A stretch of DNA of 64,000 bases from Dolichospermum compactum NIES-806 (GCF_002368115.1 NZ_AP018316.1:2843760-2907759), one strand, 5' to 3'; counted from the first letter of the stretch, positions 17,258-25,487 are shown. Numbers and translations are program-made. Notes: a model not told the origin generated them from the sequence alone.

Positions 17258-17479
17258 ATGCCAGTAGAAGCCATTTATGAACAAGGAACATTAAGATTAT
17301 CACAACCGATAAAACTAGCAGAAGGAAGTAAAGTCCAAGTAATTATCATTCCTCTAGAATCTAATTATCAACAGAAAAAAACATTAGAAATTTTACAAGA
17401 GATTGCTGAACTTCCTTTAGAGGGAAAAACAGATCCTTTTGACGGCAAAGATCATGATCAAGTTTTATATTGTCAATAG
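17258..17479 (+). CDS. DUF104-type antitoxin
   Basis: A 73-residue protein with the beta-barrel-like N terminus of the DUF104/AF2212 antitoxin family (MPVEAIYEQGTLRLSQPIKL, EGSKVQVIII) and an acidic C-terminal helix. It sits three bases upstream of a PIN-domain toxin gene, forming a type II module. The region immediately upstream (17225-17257) is AT-rich and likely holds the promoter. Confidence 0.82.
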   Translation: MPVEAIYEQGTLRLSQPIKLAEGSKVQVIIIPLESNYQQKKTLEILQEIAELPLEGKTDPFDGKDHDQVLYCQ

Positions 17480-17482
17480 TTT

Positions 17483-17878
17483 ATGATTTTTGTAGATACG
17501 GGTGCTTTGTTTGCTAGTGTTGTTCCTTCAGATTCCAACCATAAAAACGCTATTTTATGGTTAACGAATAATACACATTCTTTAGTAACAACTGATTATG
17601 TAATTGATGAAACATTAACTTTATTAAGAGCAAGAGGAGAAACCAAAAGAGAAATTATTTTAGGTGAAGCTTTCTTCTCAGGCAAATTAGCAACTATATA
17701 TTATTTAACAGAAGAAGATATTCGCTCAACTTGGCAGATTTTTCGTGATTATTCTGACAAAGAATGGAGTTTCACAGATTGTAGTAGTAAAGTTGTCATG
17801 AACAAGTTAGATATTATCCAAGCATTTTCATTTGATTATCATTTTCGTCAATTTGGTGTTTTTCAAGTCGTTCCGTAA
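17483..17878 (+). CDS. PIN-domain toxin
   Basis: A 131-residue PIN-domain ribonuclease, probably a toxin. The first acidic residue is in MIFVDTGALFA, followed by YVIDETLTLLRARGE (second acidic residue), WSFTDCSSKVVM (third) and AFSFDYHFRQFGV at the C terminus. It belongs to a different PIN subgroup from the minus-strand VapC at 15 kb, so the two modules are not recent duplicates. Tandem repeat DNA follows at once. Confidence 0.87.
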   Translation: MIFVDTGALFASVVPSDSNHKNAILWLTNNTHSLVTTDYVIDETLTLLRARGETKREIILGEAFFSGKLATIYYLTEEDIRSTWQIFRDYSDKEWSFTDCSSKVVMNKLDIIQAFSFDYHFRQFGVFQVVP

Positions 17879-17904
17879 TGTATCGTTTTTCTTTTGTCTC
17901 TGGA

Positions 17905-18220
17905 TAGCGATCGCTGTTTGGGAAGTTGAGGGGGTGCGATAGCGTAAGCGCTGACTTGTCAGTTCGCTGTTTGGGGAGTTGAAGGGGTGCGATCACTTTT
18001 GGGAAGTGGAGGGAGTGCGATCGCTTTTGGTGAGGTTGAAGGGATGCGATCGCTATTTCTCTGTGTCCTCTGTGTCCTCTGTGTCTCTGTGGTTCGTTAA
18101 AAAAGGATGTTGGGAAAGTTGAAGGGGTGCGATCGCTTTTGGTGAGGTTGGAGGGGTGCGATAGCGCAAGTGCTGACTTGTCAGTTCGCTGTTTGAGAAG
18201 TTGAAGGGATGCGATCGCTA
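17905..18220. repeat. HIP1-containing tandem repeat tract 3 with split HIP1 sites
   Basis: Two sub-tracts, separated by CTGTGTCCT repeats and a GTGGTTCGTTAAAAAAGG block, hold about eight degenerate units. Two units have the octamer split by a 24-base insert: GCGAT + AGCGTAAGCGCTGACTTG... + CGCT at about 17937-17970, and a near-identical insert at about 18158-18190. Confidence 0.85.
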
Positions 18221-18303
18221 AAAAACTTAAATTTTGTACAATTTGTCAAAAACAGACAAATAATCTATAATCTTATGTAACCCTATAAATTTTGCGAGGT
18301 GCT

Positions 18304-18555
18304 ATGTCTGTCATCAGTGCAAGTGAAGCGCGCGCTAATTTTCCCGATATTATGAACCGTGCAGAATATCGTGGAGAAAGAATTTTAATTCAGCGTCATG
18401 GTAAAGCTGCGGTAGCGATAATTAGTATTGAAGATTTAAAACTATTAGAAGCAATAGAAGATGCAATAGATTCAGCTAAACTACGACGTGCAATAGAAGA
18501 AAACGAAGGATTTACCACTATAGAAGAAATCATAGCTAAATATCCCAATGAGTGA
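18304..18555 (+). CDS. Phd/YefM-family antitoxin
   Basis: An 83-residue antitoxin with the YefM/Phd N-terminal fold (SVISASEARANFPDIMNRAEYRGERILIQRHGK, split here by its strand-helix-strand pattern; AAVAIISIEDLKLLEAIED) and a helical C-terminal toxin-binding tail. A TTG four codons earlier is open, but ATG at 18304 lies a good distance after GAGG and gives the family start. It overlaps the following toxin gene by eight bases, which implies coupled translation and autoregulation. Confidence 0.88.
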   Translation: MSVISASEARANFPDIMNRAEYRGERILIQRHGKAAVAIISIEDLKLLEAIEDAIDSAKLRRAIEENEGFTTIEEIIAKYPNE

Positions 18556-18823
18556 ACGTTATACATTGAGGATTGCTAAAACTGCGGAAAAAGACTTATT
18601 AGACTTACGGCCAAAACAATATAAACAAGTTGTATCAAAAATTCTCTCGCTTCAGGGTCATCCTCGTCCTCAAGACTATGCAGCTTTAAAAGGTTATCAA
18701 GGTGGTTATCGTATTGATCAGGGTGAATACAGAATTTTATATACCATTGATGACGATAATAAATTAGTTGATGTTTTTCGAGTTGGTAAACGTAATGATG
18801 ATGAAGTTTATAAGAATTTGTAA
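18548..18823 (+). CDS. RelE/ParE-family toxin
   Basis: A 91-residue RelE/ParE-superfamily protein with YTLRIAKTAEKDLLDLRP, LKGYQGGYRIDQGEYRILYTI and VDVFRVGKRNDDEVYKNL, the usual beta-sheet core with arginine/tyrosine residues of the RelE type. Paired with the upstream YefM-like antitoxin, it probably cleaves mRNA at the ribosome. Repeats begin directly after the stop. Confidence 0.88.
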   Translation: MSERYTLRIAKTAEKDLLDLRPKQYKQVVSKILSLQGHPRPQDYAALKGYQGGYRIDQGEYRILYTIDDDNKLVDVFRVGKRNDDEVYKNL

Positions 18824-18829
18824 CTTGAT

Positions 18830-18938
18830 CGCTATTTGGGAGGTTGAAGGGGTGCGATAGCGTTCGCGGTAGCGTCTCGAAGAGATAGCGCGACCTAGGA
18901 ATTGCTGTTTGGGAGGTTGAAGGGGTGCGATAGCGAAA
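18830..18938. repeat. HIP1-containing tandem repeat tract 4 (degenerate)
   Basis: About three degenerate units. In the second the octamer is replaced by GCGAT plus a 44-base insert (starting AGCGTTCGCGGTAGCG) and then TGCTGTTTGGG, and in the last only GCGATAGCG remains. This tract ends in a HicA remnant. Confidence 0.75.
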
Positions 18939-19025
18939 TTAATCTAAATCTCCTTTAGTCAAACCAGCATCTTTCAAAATACTTTTCAGTGTACCCGTAC
19001 CCGTAGGATGAATTTTTACAATACG
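18939..19025 (-). pseudogene. HicA toxin C-terminal remnant
   Basis: A short open stretch without a start encodes IVKIHPTGTGTLKSILKDAG followed by LTKGDLD and a stop. This resembles the C terminus of HicA mRNA interferases (pattern ...GTLKSILKDAGLT). The remainder of the gene is absent, and no hicB is adjacent. Confidence 0.6.
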
Positions 19026-19184
19026 CTAAAAGCATTAATTTAACCCTGATTCAAGAATTTGTAATTGGTGAAAATTCCCGAATTCATAATGCTCCCGAAC
19101 AATGCCAATATTGGGGATTTTTGTTTCATGTATAATGAAAATTTTCAGCATAAATTTCGTTGGAAGCAGATATTTTCCCACTTA
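19026..19184. other. Short non-coding stretch after HicA remnant
   Basis: A 33-codon plus-strand stretch (LTLIQEFVIGENSRIHNAPE... ending FLFHV) reads like the tail of a lost gene but is not recognisable. Confidence 0.3.
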
Positions 19185-20285
19185 TTAATCATTATTAAGA
19201 AACTTGGATTTTAATTCTTCTAATTCTTTATCTATAGGATTATTGCTAGGAGATTGTGGTTGAGAATTAACGTTTTTGGGTTGAACATTACCACCTGTAA
19301 ATTGAGTTTTTAGTTCTTGTAATTCTTTCTCAATTTGACTGGAAGTTTTCACCAAAGCAGGAGGTGGAGATATGGGTGGAGTTATTTGTTTGGGGGGTAA
19401 AGATGATGATTGAAATTTCAAATCTTTGATCACTTCATCAACTGTTTGATAGCGGTGACTGGGGATGGTTTCTACCATTTTGTTAATGATTCGACTCAAT
19501 TCTTGACTCACAGGAGTTTTTAGATATTGTCCCCATATCCAAGCTGCGTTATGGGTATCGTAGGAGTCGAAAGGCGATCGCTCTGTTAACAGATTGATAC
19601 AAGTTACCCCTAAACTATAGATATCACTGGCGAAAAGTGCCTTCCCACGTATTTGTTCTGGAGCGACATACTCAGGACTACCTATGCTTGTTCCCGTGCG
19701 ATTTAGGGCTGTTCCTGTGGCGGATTTGGCGGCTCCAAAATCAACTATAACTAATTTGCGATCGCTATGACGACGAATAATATTTTCTGGTTTAATATCT
19801 CGGTGTATAACTTGTTTACCATGACAAAATTGCAGCACTGACAATAAATCATTCAGTAATTGCCGAATTTGCGTTTCATTGAAGGCCCCATTTTGTTCTA
19901 GTTCTTGGTATAAATTTAGTCCATCAATAAATTCCTGAACCAAATACTTTCTGTCATCTTGGCTACAATATGCCAACAGAGCAGGAATTTGGGAATGTTG
20001 TCCCAAGTCATCCAACTGTATAGCCTCTTGCTTAAATAACTCTATAGCCTTTTGTACCGTATTTGTCCCCTGAGCTTGGGGAAAAAATTGCTTAATTACA
20101 CAGGGTGGCTTTGAGGGTTTATCCTCATCTACAGCTAGAAAGGTTCTCCCAAAACCACCTTGTCCGATGGGTTTGATAGCACGGTAGCGTTCTTTTAGGA
20201 GTAATTTTGTGCCACAGGTTTGACAAAACTTAACATTATCAGTGTTTTCTGGCTGAGAACAATGGGGATTGAGACAATAACTCAT
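19185..20285 (-). CDS. Serine/threonine protein kinase with N-terminal zinc ribbon
   Basis: An intact Hanks-type kinase of 366 residues. An N-terminal zinc ribbon (CLNPHCSQPENTDNVKFCQTC, four cysteines, residues about 4-25) precedes the kinase domain (about 33-290), with glycine loop IGQGGFGRTFLAV, lysine in VIKQFF, catalytic loop VIHRDIKPENI, DFG as VDFGAAK and GSPEYVAPEQI. The C-terminal tail is proline-rich and carries two copies of a short charged repeat (EKELQELKTQF and DKELEELKSKF). No membrane helix is seen, so it is probably cytoplasmic. It is the only undamaged kinase gene of four in this window. The substrate is unknown. Confidence 0.92.
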   Translation of the reverse strand: MSYCLNPHCSQPENTDNVKFCQTCGTKLLLKERYRAIKPIGQGGFGRTFLAVDEDKPSKPPCVIKQFFPQAQGTNTVQKAIELFKQEAIQLDDLGQHSQIPALLAYCSQDDRKYLVQEFIDGLNLYQELEQNGAFNETQIRQLLNDLLSVLQFCHGKQVIHRDIKPENIIRRHSDRKLVIVDFGAAKSATGTALNRTGTSIGSPEYVAPEQIRGKALFASDIYSLGVTCINLLTERSPFDSYDTHNAAWIWGQYLKTPVSQELSRIINKMVETIPSHRYQTVDEVIKDLKFQSSSLPPKQITPPISPPPALVKTSSQIEKELQELKTQFTGGNVQPKNVNSQPQSPSNNPIDKELEELKSKFLNND

Positions 20286-20345
20286 AATTAGGAGTTAGGA
20301 GTTAGGAGTTAGGAGTTAGGAGTTAGGAGTTAGGAGTCAGGAGTC
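20286..20345. repeat. Heptanucleotide tandem repeat (GGAGTTA)n
   Basis: About eight copies of the 7-base unit (last two with C for T: GGAGTCA) lie immediately upstream of the kinase ATG on its 5' side. This is a second STRR-type array. A related shorter tract occurs at 27476-27510. Confidence 0.9.
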
Positions 20346-20755
20346 AGGAGGAGGAAGAAGAAGGAGAATATAGTAGGAATAGTCTCAAATCGGGGAAAGT
20401 GATAGGTAAATGAACGGTTTCAAAGCGTATTCCTTGCACCTGATTCATCTTTTTTAACCCAGAACTTTTTAATATATCTAGGTTTTTGGTTTATATGGCG
20501 ATCGCTACGCTATCAGCAAGCCATAATCAAAATAAATGATACTTATCCTTATTGTGGCTTGTGCTTTGCAAAAAAGTAGTTATGAATTTCAATACCTTAG
20601 CTCACAAGAGATTATTACCCCCCCTCATTCTCTTCTGACTTCTGAATGGGCGCAGGCCTTGCGCCCCTACTTCCTGAATCAATAGCGCCCTACCCTTAAT
20701 ATCAACACAAAACCGTTAAAATAGTACCAAATCAGAAAAACTGTAAAATTTGGAT
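20346..20755. other. Intergenic region between kinase and gatB
   Basis: About 400 bases without a gene. It contains a HIP1-derived element (GCGATCGCTACGCTATCAG near 20500) and a strong hairpin, GGGCGCAGGCCTTGCGCCCC (about 20648-20667), with no T-run. The gatB promoter is expected close to 20700; no clear consensus. Confidence 0.35.
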
Positions 20756-22237
20756 ATGACCACAGCCACACCCGTAAAAACTGAATATGAAGCGATTATT
20801 GGTTTAGAAACCCATTGTCAACTCAGCACCAATACCAAAATTTTCTCCAACAGTTCCACAGCTTTTGGTGCTGACCCCAATACTAATATTGACCCTGTGT
20901 GCATGGGTTTACCAGGAGTTTTACCCGTACTTAACGCCAAAGTTCTCGAATACGCCGTGAAAACTGGTTTGGCTTTGAATTGTCAAATCGCTCGGTATAG
21001 TAAATTTGACCGCAAACAATATTTTTATCCTGATTTACCCAAAAATTACCAAATTTCTCAATATGATTTACCCATAGCTGAACATGGTTGGATAGAAATT
21101 GAATTGGTAGATGAAGCGGGAAACCCCAGCCGCAAACGCATTGGGATTACTCGTTTACACATGGAAGAGGATGCGGGAAAACTCGTCCACGCAGGGAGTG
21201 AAAGACTTTCTGGTTCTACCTATTCCCTCGTAGATTATAACCGTGCGGGGATTCCCTTGGTGGAAATTGTTTCTGAACCAGATTTGCGGACAGGACAAGA
21301 AGCGGCTGAATATGCCCAAGAACTGCGGCGGATTGTGCGCTATCTTGGTGTCAGTGATGGGAATATGCAAGAAGGATCTCTGCGTTGTGATGTGAATATT
21401 TCTGTCCGTCCGGTGGGACGTGAGCAATTTGGCACTAAGGTAGAAATTAAGAATATGAACTCCTTTAGTGCGATTCAAAAAGCGATTGATTATGAAATTG
21501 AGCGCCAAATCGCGGCTATTGAATCAGGAGAAAAGATTGTTCAAGAAACTCGGCTTTGGGAAGAAGGTTCACAACGTACCAGCAGTATGCGAGTGAAAGA
21601 AGGTTCTAGTGATTATCGTTATTTTCCTGAACCTGATTTAGCGCCCATTGAAGTCACCCAAACAGAATTGGATTCATGGTTAAGTGAATTACCCCAACTA
21701 CCGGCGAGCAAACGCCATTATTATGAAAATGATTTGGGACTTTCGGCTTATGATGCGCGAGTCTTAACTGAGGATAAACCAGTTGCGGACTATTTTGAAA
21801 GTGCAATCTCTAAAGGTGCAAATCCCAAATCTGCGGCTAACTGGATTACTCAAGATATCGCTGGGTACTTAAACAAACAAAAACTCACCATTTCCGAAAT
21901 TAAACTGACTGCTGTTAACCTAGCTGATGTGATTACTCGCATTGAAAATGGGAAAATCAGCAACGCTCAAGCTAAGGAAAAACTCACAGATTTACTCAAT
22001 GGTGTTTCCCCAGAAGAAGCCTTTGCTGGTCAAGAACTGATTTCAGATCGTACCATTCTTGAACCTATCATTGATGAAATCATCGCCGCTAATGCTCAAC
22101 AAGTCGAAAAATACCGCAAAGGTAACACCAACCTCAAAGGCTTTTTCGTGGGACAAGTCCTGAAAAAAACCGATAAACGCGCAGAACCCAAACTCACCAA
22201 TCAATTGGTAGAAGAGAAACTCAATGCACCAATGTAG
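20756..22237 (+). CDS. gatB: Asp-tRNA(Asn)/Glu-tRNA(Gln) amidotransferase subunit B
   Basis: The tRNA-binding and kinase-like subunit of GatCAB, which amidates misacylated Glu-tRNA(Gln) to Gln-tRNA(Gln); cyanobacteria lack a glutaminyl-tRNA synthetase. Of 493 residues, the N-terminal cradle carries YEAIIGLETHCQLST, CMGLPGVLPVLN, SKFDRKQYFYPDLPKNYQIS and RLHMEEDAGKLVH, followed by helical and YqeY-like domains (SAANWITQDIAGYLNK, NLKGFFVGQVLKKT). ATG at 20756 is preferred over an in-frame TTG two codons earlier. gatA and gatC are not nearby, as is common in cyanobacteria. Confidence 0.97.
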   Translation: MTTATPVKTEYEAIIGLETHCQLSTNTKIFSNSSTAFGADPNTNIDPVCMGLPGVLPVLNAKVLEYAVKTGLALNCQIARYSKFDRKQYFYPDLPKNYQISQYDLPIAEHGWIEIELVDEAGNPSRKRIGITRLHMEEDAGKLVHAGSERLSGSTYSLVDYNRAGIPLVEIVSEPDLRTGQEAAEYAQELRRIVRYLGVSDGNMQEGSLRCDVNISVRPVGREQFGTKVEIKNMNSFSAIQKAIDYEIERQIAAIESGEKIVQETRLWEEGSQRTSSMRVKEGSSDYRYFPEPDLAPIEVTQTELDSWLSELPQLPASKRHYYENDLGLSAYDARVLTEDKPVADYFESAISKGANPKSAANWITQDIAGYLNKQKLTISEIKLTAVNLADVITRIENGKISNAQAKEKLTDLLNGVSPEEAFAGQELISDRTILEPIIDEIIAANAQQVEKYRKGNTNLKGFFVGQVLKKTDKRAEPKLTNQLVEEKLNAPM

Positions 22238-22262
22238 GGTAACACCCCCATCCTGAGAATGA

Positions 22263-22330
22263 TATAATGTGACAATAAGACGCAACTTGATTATCGGGAG
22301 AGCTAGTTTAAATTGGCTCTCTTTCTTTTT
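22263..22330 (+). ncRNA. Candidate small RNA copy 1 / gatB terminator
   Basis: A TATAAT at 22263-22268 is followed by about 30 bases and a hairpin GAGAGC (22298-22303) / GCTCTC (22316-22321) with TTTCTTTTT. The stretch aligns with a second copy 174 bases downstream in the -10 box, the GAYGCAMC...TGAT segment and the terminator. The -35 of this copy is poor, so it may only act as the gatB terminator. Confidence 0.4.
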
Positions 22331-22400
22331 AGAGGCAATGGGTAATGGTAATGGGTAATGGTAATAGGGAACAACTGACAACTGACAACTGACAAAAATA
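22330..22400. repeat. Short tandem repeats (ATGGGTAATGGTA; ACAACTG)n
   Basis: Two adjoining arrays lie between the two candidate small RNAs: GGTAATGGTAATGGGTAATGG and then ACAACTGACAACTGACAACTG. The ACAACTG heptamer recurs at 51030-51068 and 52822-52845 in the ccm operon. Confidence 0.8.
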
Positions 22401-22413
22401 AAAAATAGGGGGT

Positions 22414-22505
22414 TTGACCCCTTGGTGCTAGAATCATATAATGTGCTAAGTAGATGCACCCTGATGATTTTAGAGAGCTATCCAAGTGGCTCTCTTTTAT
22501 TTGTT
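22414..22505 (+). ncRNA. Candidate small RNA copy 2 with full promoter and terminator
   Basis: TTGACC (22414-22419) and TATAAT (22437-22442) are separated by 17 bases. Transcription would start near 22449 and end at a hairpin AGAGAGC (22472-22478) / GCTCTCT (22489-22495) followed by TTTATTTGTTTT. The predicted RNA is about 50 nucleotides with no open frame. It resembles copy 1 at 22263. STRR-like GGTAATG and ACAACTG repeats separate the two. Confidence 0.55.
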
Positions 22506-22648
22506 TTAGGTTTAATTTTCGTGATTAAAAAAAGATTGTCATCAACAGATAAACTCACTTATAGACATAAATACTGGACGCTGATATCAAACCAGAGGCG
22601 GAAAGTAATTGAGCAGCAAACGCGATATAGATAATTGTGAGCAAAAAT

Positions 22649-23890
22649 ATGGCAGATTGGCAAATAATTACTGGTGGTGTGACAGCAGCGCGGGGGTATA
22701 AAGCAGCGGGAATTACAGCGGGACTAAAAGCTTCGGGATTACCAGATTTAGCCTTAATTGTATCAGATGTGGAGGCGATCGCTGCTGGTGTATTTACCAC
22801 TAGCCAAGTTAAAGCAGCTTGTGTAGATTACTGTCGTCAAGTATTACAAGGGAAACATAGCGCTAGAGCCATCCTTTGCAATGCAGGACAAGCCAACGCC
22901 GCAACAGGTGAACAAGGCATTAAAGATGCTCAAGAATGTGCAGACTTGTTAGGTCAAGAATTGGGTATTAACCCAGAATCCATTTTATTAGCTTCCACCG
23001 GCGTAATTGGTCAACGGATTAAAATGGATATTTTGCGGGGTGGTATCCCCAAAGTAGTTGCAGAACTATCAGAAACAGGTTCAGACGCAGCCGCAGGAGC
23101 AATTGTGACTACAGATTTAATCACCAAATCCATCGCCTTAGAAACCATTATCCATGACCGTCCAGTGCGAATTGGTGGTATTGCTAAAGGTTCAGGAATG
23201 ATTCACCCCAACATGGCGACAATGTTAGCCTTTGTTACCTGTGATGCGGCGGTCTCTTCGACGCTTTGGCAACAAATGTTAACCAGAGCCGCAGATAGAA
23301 GCTTCAATTCTATCACCGTCGACGGTGACACAAGTACAAATGATTGTTTAATTGCTTTAGCAAATGGTCAATCTCGCACCCCAGCAATTACCGAAATGGG
23401 GGCAGAAGCCCAGAATCTAGAAGCTATGTTAACTTATGTATGCCAGCATTTAGCGAAAGCGATCGCTCGTGATGGTGAAGGGGCAACTTGTTTAATAGAA
23501 GTCCAAGTCAGTGGCGCTCAAGATGAATTATCAGCCCGTCAAATCGCCAAAACCATTGCAGGTTCATCTTTAGTCAAAGCCGCCATTTTTGGTCATGATC
23601 CCAATTGGGGACGGATAGCGGCTGCTGCCGGTCGCGCTGGAGTCCGATTTGAACAAGAAAACCTCTCTGTTAAATTAGGGGATATTTTACTATTTGAAAC
23701 TGGTCAACCTTTACCTTTTGATAAAGCCGCAGCTAGTGCATATTTGAAAGCAGCAGCTAATGGTCAATATCTGCAATCAGACACCGTGTTAATTTCCGTC
23801 GGTGTTGGTAATGGTCATGGCACAGGTCAGGCTTGGGGTTGTGACTTGAGTTATGATTATGTGAAAATTAACGCTGAGTATACAACCTAA
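22649..23890 (+). CDS. argJ: Bifunctional ornithine acetyltransferase / N-acetylglutamate synthase
   Basis: Catalyses the first and fifth steps of cyclic arginine biosynthesis by moving the acetyl group from N-acetylornithine to glutamate. The 413-residue precursor shows the ArgJ autocleavage region KGSGMIHPNMATMLAFVTCD, where the threonine of MATML becomes the N-terminal nucleophile of the beta chain. Other conserved segments are ILCNAGQANAATG, STGVIGQRIKM, SFNSITVDGDTSTND, GHDPNWGRIAAAAGRAGV and GNGHGTGQAWGCDLSYDYV. A GTG four codons upstream is open, but ATG at 22649 (MADWQIITGG) matches relatives. A hairpin follows the stop. Confidence 0.96.
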   Translation: MADWQIITGGVTAARGYKAAGITAGLKASGLPDLALIVSDVEAIAAGVFTTSQVKAACVDYCRQVLQGKHSARAILCNAGQANAATGEQGIKDAQECADLLGQELGINPESILLASTGVIGQRIKMDILRGGIPKVVAELSETGSDAAAGAIVTTDLITKSIALETIIHDRPVRIGGIAKGSGMIHPNMATMLAFVTCDAAVSSTLWQQMLTRAADRSFNSITVDGDTSTNDCLIALANGQSRTPAITEMGAEAQNLEAMLTYVCQHLAKAIARDGEGATCLIEVQVSGAQDELSARQIAKTIAGSSLVKAAIFGHDPNWGRIAAAAGRAGVRFEQENLSVKLGDILLFETGQPLPFDKAAASAYLKAAANGQYLQSDTVLISVGVGNGHGTGQAWGCDLSYDYVKINAEYTT

Positions 23891-23896
23891 AAAATC

Positions 23897-23928
23897 GGCG
23901 TTGCTGCTTAACTTCTAGTTGCAACGCC
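23897..23928 (+). terminator. Hairpin downstream of argJ
   Basis: GGCGTTGC (23897-23904) pairs perfectly with GCAACGCC (23921-23928), immediately after the argJ stop. The following AATAGTTCTT is only weakly T-rich. Confidence 0.5.
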
Positions 23929-24001
23929 AATAGTTCTTAATCTGAGTTGAGGTTTGACAATGCCGCTATAATATTTTTATTGTCACCAATACTCAACACC
24001 C

Positions 24002-24619
24002 ATGATTCAAACTTTATCTAAAGTTACTACCTTTGAAGAATTTGTCGCTGGGCTTCCTGAAAATACCGGGGTACGTTACGAACTACATAATGGGAATATC
24101 ATTGAAATGGCACAACCAGTAGGAGAACACGAAGAATCAAAAGGGTTTTTAACGATCAAGCTAAGTGGTATAATTGAGCGGTTAGAACTTCCCTATTTAA
24201 TTCCCAACCAAGTTCTGGTTAGACCAGAAGGTAAAGATTCTGGTTATTTTCCAGATGTGTTAGTGCTAAATCGTGAAAATCTAGTAAACGAAAAATTATG
24301 GAAAAAAGAATCTATCCTGAGTAATGGTGCATCTATACCTTTGGTGATTGAAATTGTCTCAACTAATTGGCGTGATGATTACCATTTGAAATATGCTGAT
24401 TATGAGGAAATGGGAATTTCTGAATATTGGATTGTAGATTATGCAGCTTTAGGTGGAAGAAATTTTATTGGTAATCCTAAACAACCGACAATCTCTGTTT
24501 GTAATTTGGTTGATGGAGAATATCAAATTAGTAAGTTTAGAGATCATGAACGGATTATTTCCCAAACTTTTCCTGGATTAGATCTTACAGCAAATCAAAT
24601 TTTTCAAGCTTCTGTATAA
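24002..24619 (+). CDS. Uma2-family endonuclease-like protein
   Basis: An intact 205-residue Uma2 (DUF820) protein. It has the family order TFEEFVAGLPENTGVRYELHNGNIIEM, YLIPNQVLVRPEGKDSGYFPDVLVLN with the catalytic-type PD, LVIEIVSTNW, the lysine in HLKYADYEEMGISEYWIVD, and a C-terminal DLTANQIF. The fold is PD-(D/E)XK nuclease-like; biological function is not established. It is a single-gene unit in a broad intergenic area. It differs clearly from the two other Uma2 genes here, so these are old paralogues. Confidence 0.85.
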   Translation: MIQTLSKVTTFEEFVAGLPENTGVRYELHNGNIIEMAQPVGEHEESKGFLTIKLSGIIERLELPYLIPNQVLVRPEGKDSGYFPDVLVLNRENLVNEKLWKKESILSNGASIPLVIEIVSTNWRDDYHLKYADYEEMGISEYWIVDYAALGGRNFIGNPKQPTISVCNLVDGEYQISKFRDHERIISQTFPGLDLTANQIFQASV

Positions 24620-25487
24620 TAAAATCATAAATTATGAATAAATTTTTCCATCACATAAGTAGTTTGGCGTTGAAAATTGTTGTTATAGCAAGGCAATAGG
24701 CAATAGTAAAGAAGTTTTCAGCGATTTTACGTTTCTTTACAAAGTTTGGTTTTATTGTGTTCCCCTACTTAGATTGATTATTGGGTAAGAAAACTTCCGT
24801 TAAGTCGCACGGTTTACGTACCATAAATTAACTTATTTGTCAACAGTACATTTTTCTCCCAGTCAACTTCCATAATTTCTTGGCTAATTTTTGTCTAAAT
24901 TTCTCTCAAAAATTGCTGCTAATTTATGAAGTTTTGTATTATTTCTAGATATTGATTTCTGAAACGACTATAAATAAAGGATTTTGAGGATAATATTGTC
25001 AGACAGACATAAAATTGACAATATAAACCGAATTATGAAAATCTTGATGATTATAGCAAACCGCCAAAAGTATTGCAAGCCCGTTACTAAATAAAAATAA
25101 TTCTCAATTAATTATTAAGAAAATCTAAACTTGAATTGTAATGAGTTATGAATATTAAAAGTATTATTATATTTTTATAAGTTTTAATTATAATTTATTC
25201 CTAAAATAGCTTTAGAGACTTCCAAATAAAAATATGTCCCAAAACTAACGCAAAAACTCTCTCTATTTCTTCTCTCTCTGTGTTCTCTGTGCCTCTGTAC
25301 TTCTTTTGTTCATTTATTGGGATAATTTTTTTCTTGGAAGTTCCTTAGCGGAATTTGATGTCTATATCATGTAACACCAAAAATCAATAACTGGAAATTT
25401 TACTCTGGAGCGACTCTGCGTGAGGTAAAATTGTACTCTTAAACAGCAACGCCGGCTTTCGTAAATTTCCAATCAAAGGTGTATTTT
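24620..25487. other. Long AT-rich intergenic region
   Basis: About 870 bases with no gene on either strand. A pyrimidine-rich CTCTCTGTGTTCTCTGTGCC tract near 25275 belongs to the same class of short repeats seen at 18060. The part close to 25480 must hold the promoter and ribosome site (AAAGGTG) of the next gene. No conserved RNA motif was recognised. Confidence 0.4.

Noticed and set aside
14853..18938. CRISPR-like array in the regularly spaced repeats
   Set aside because: The units are contiguous and degenerate with no unique spacers of constant length, and no cas gene is present; they are tandem repeats carrying HIP1.
22263..22505. Naming the tandem small RNA candidates NsiR1
   Set aside because: NsiR1 is known upstream of hetF, which is not here, and I cannot confirm sequence identity from memory.
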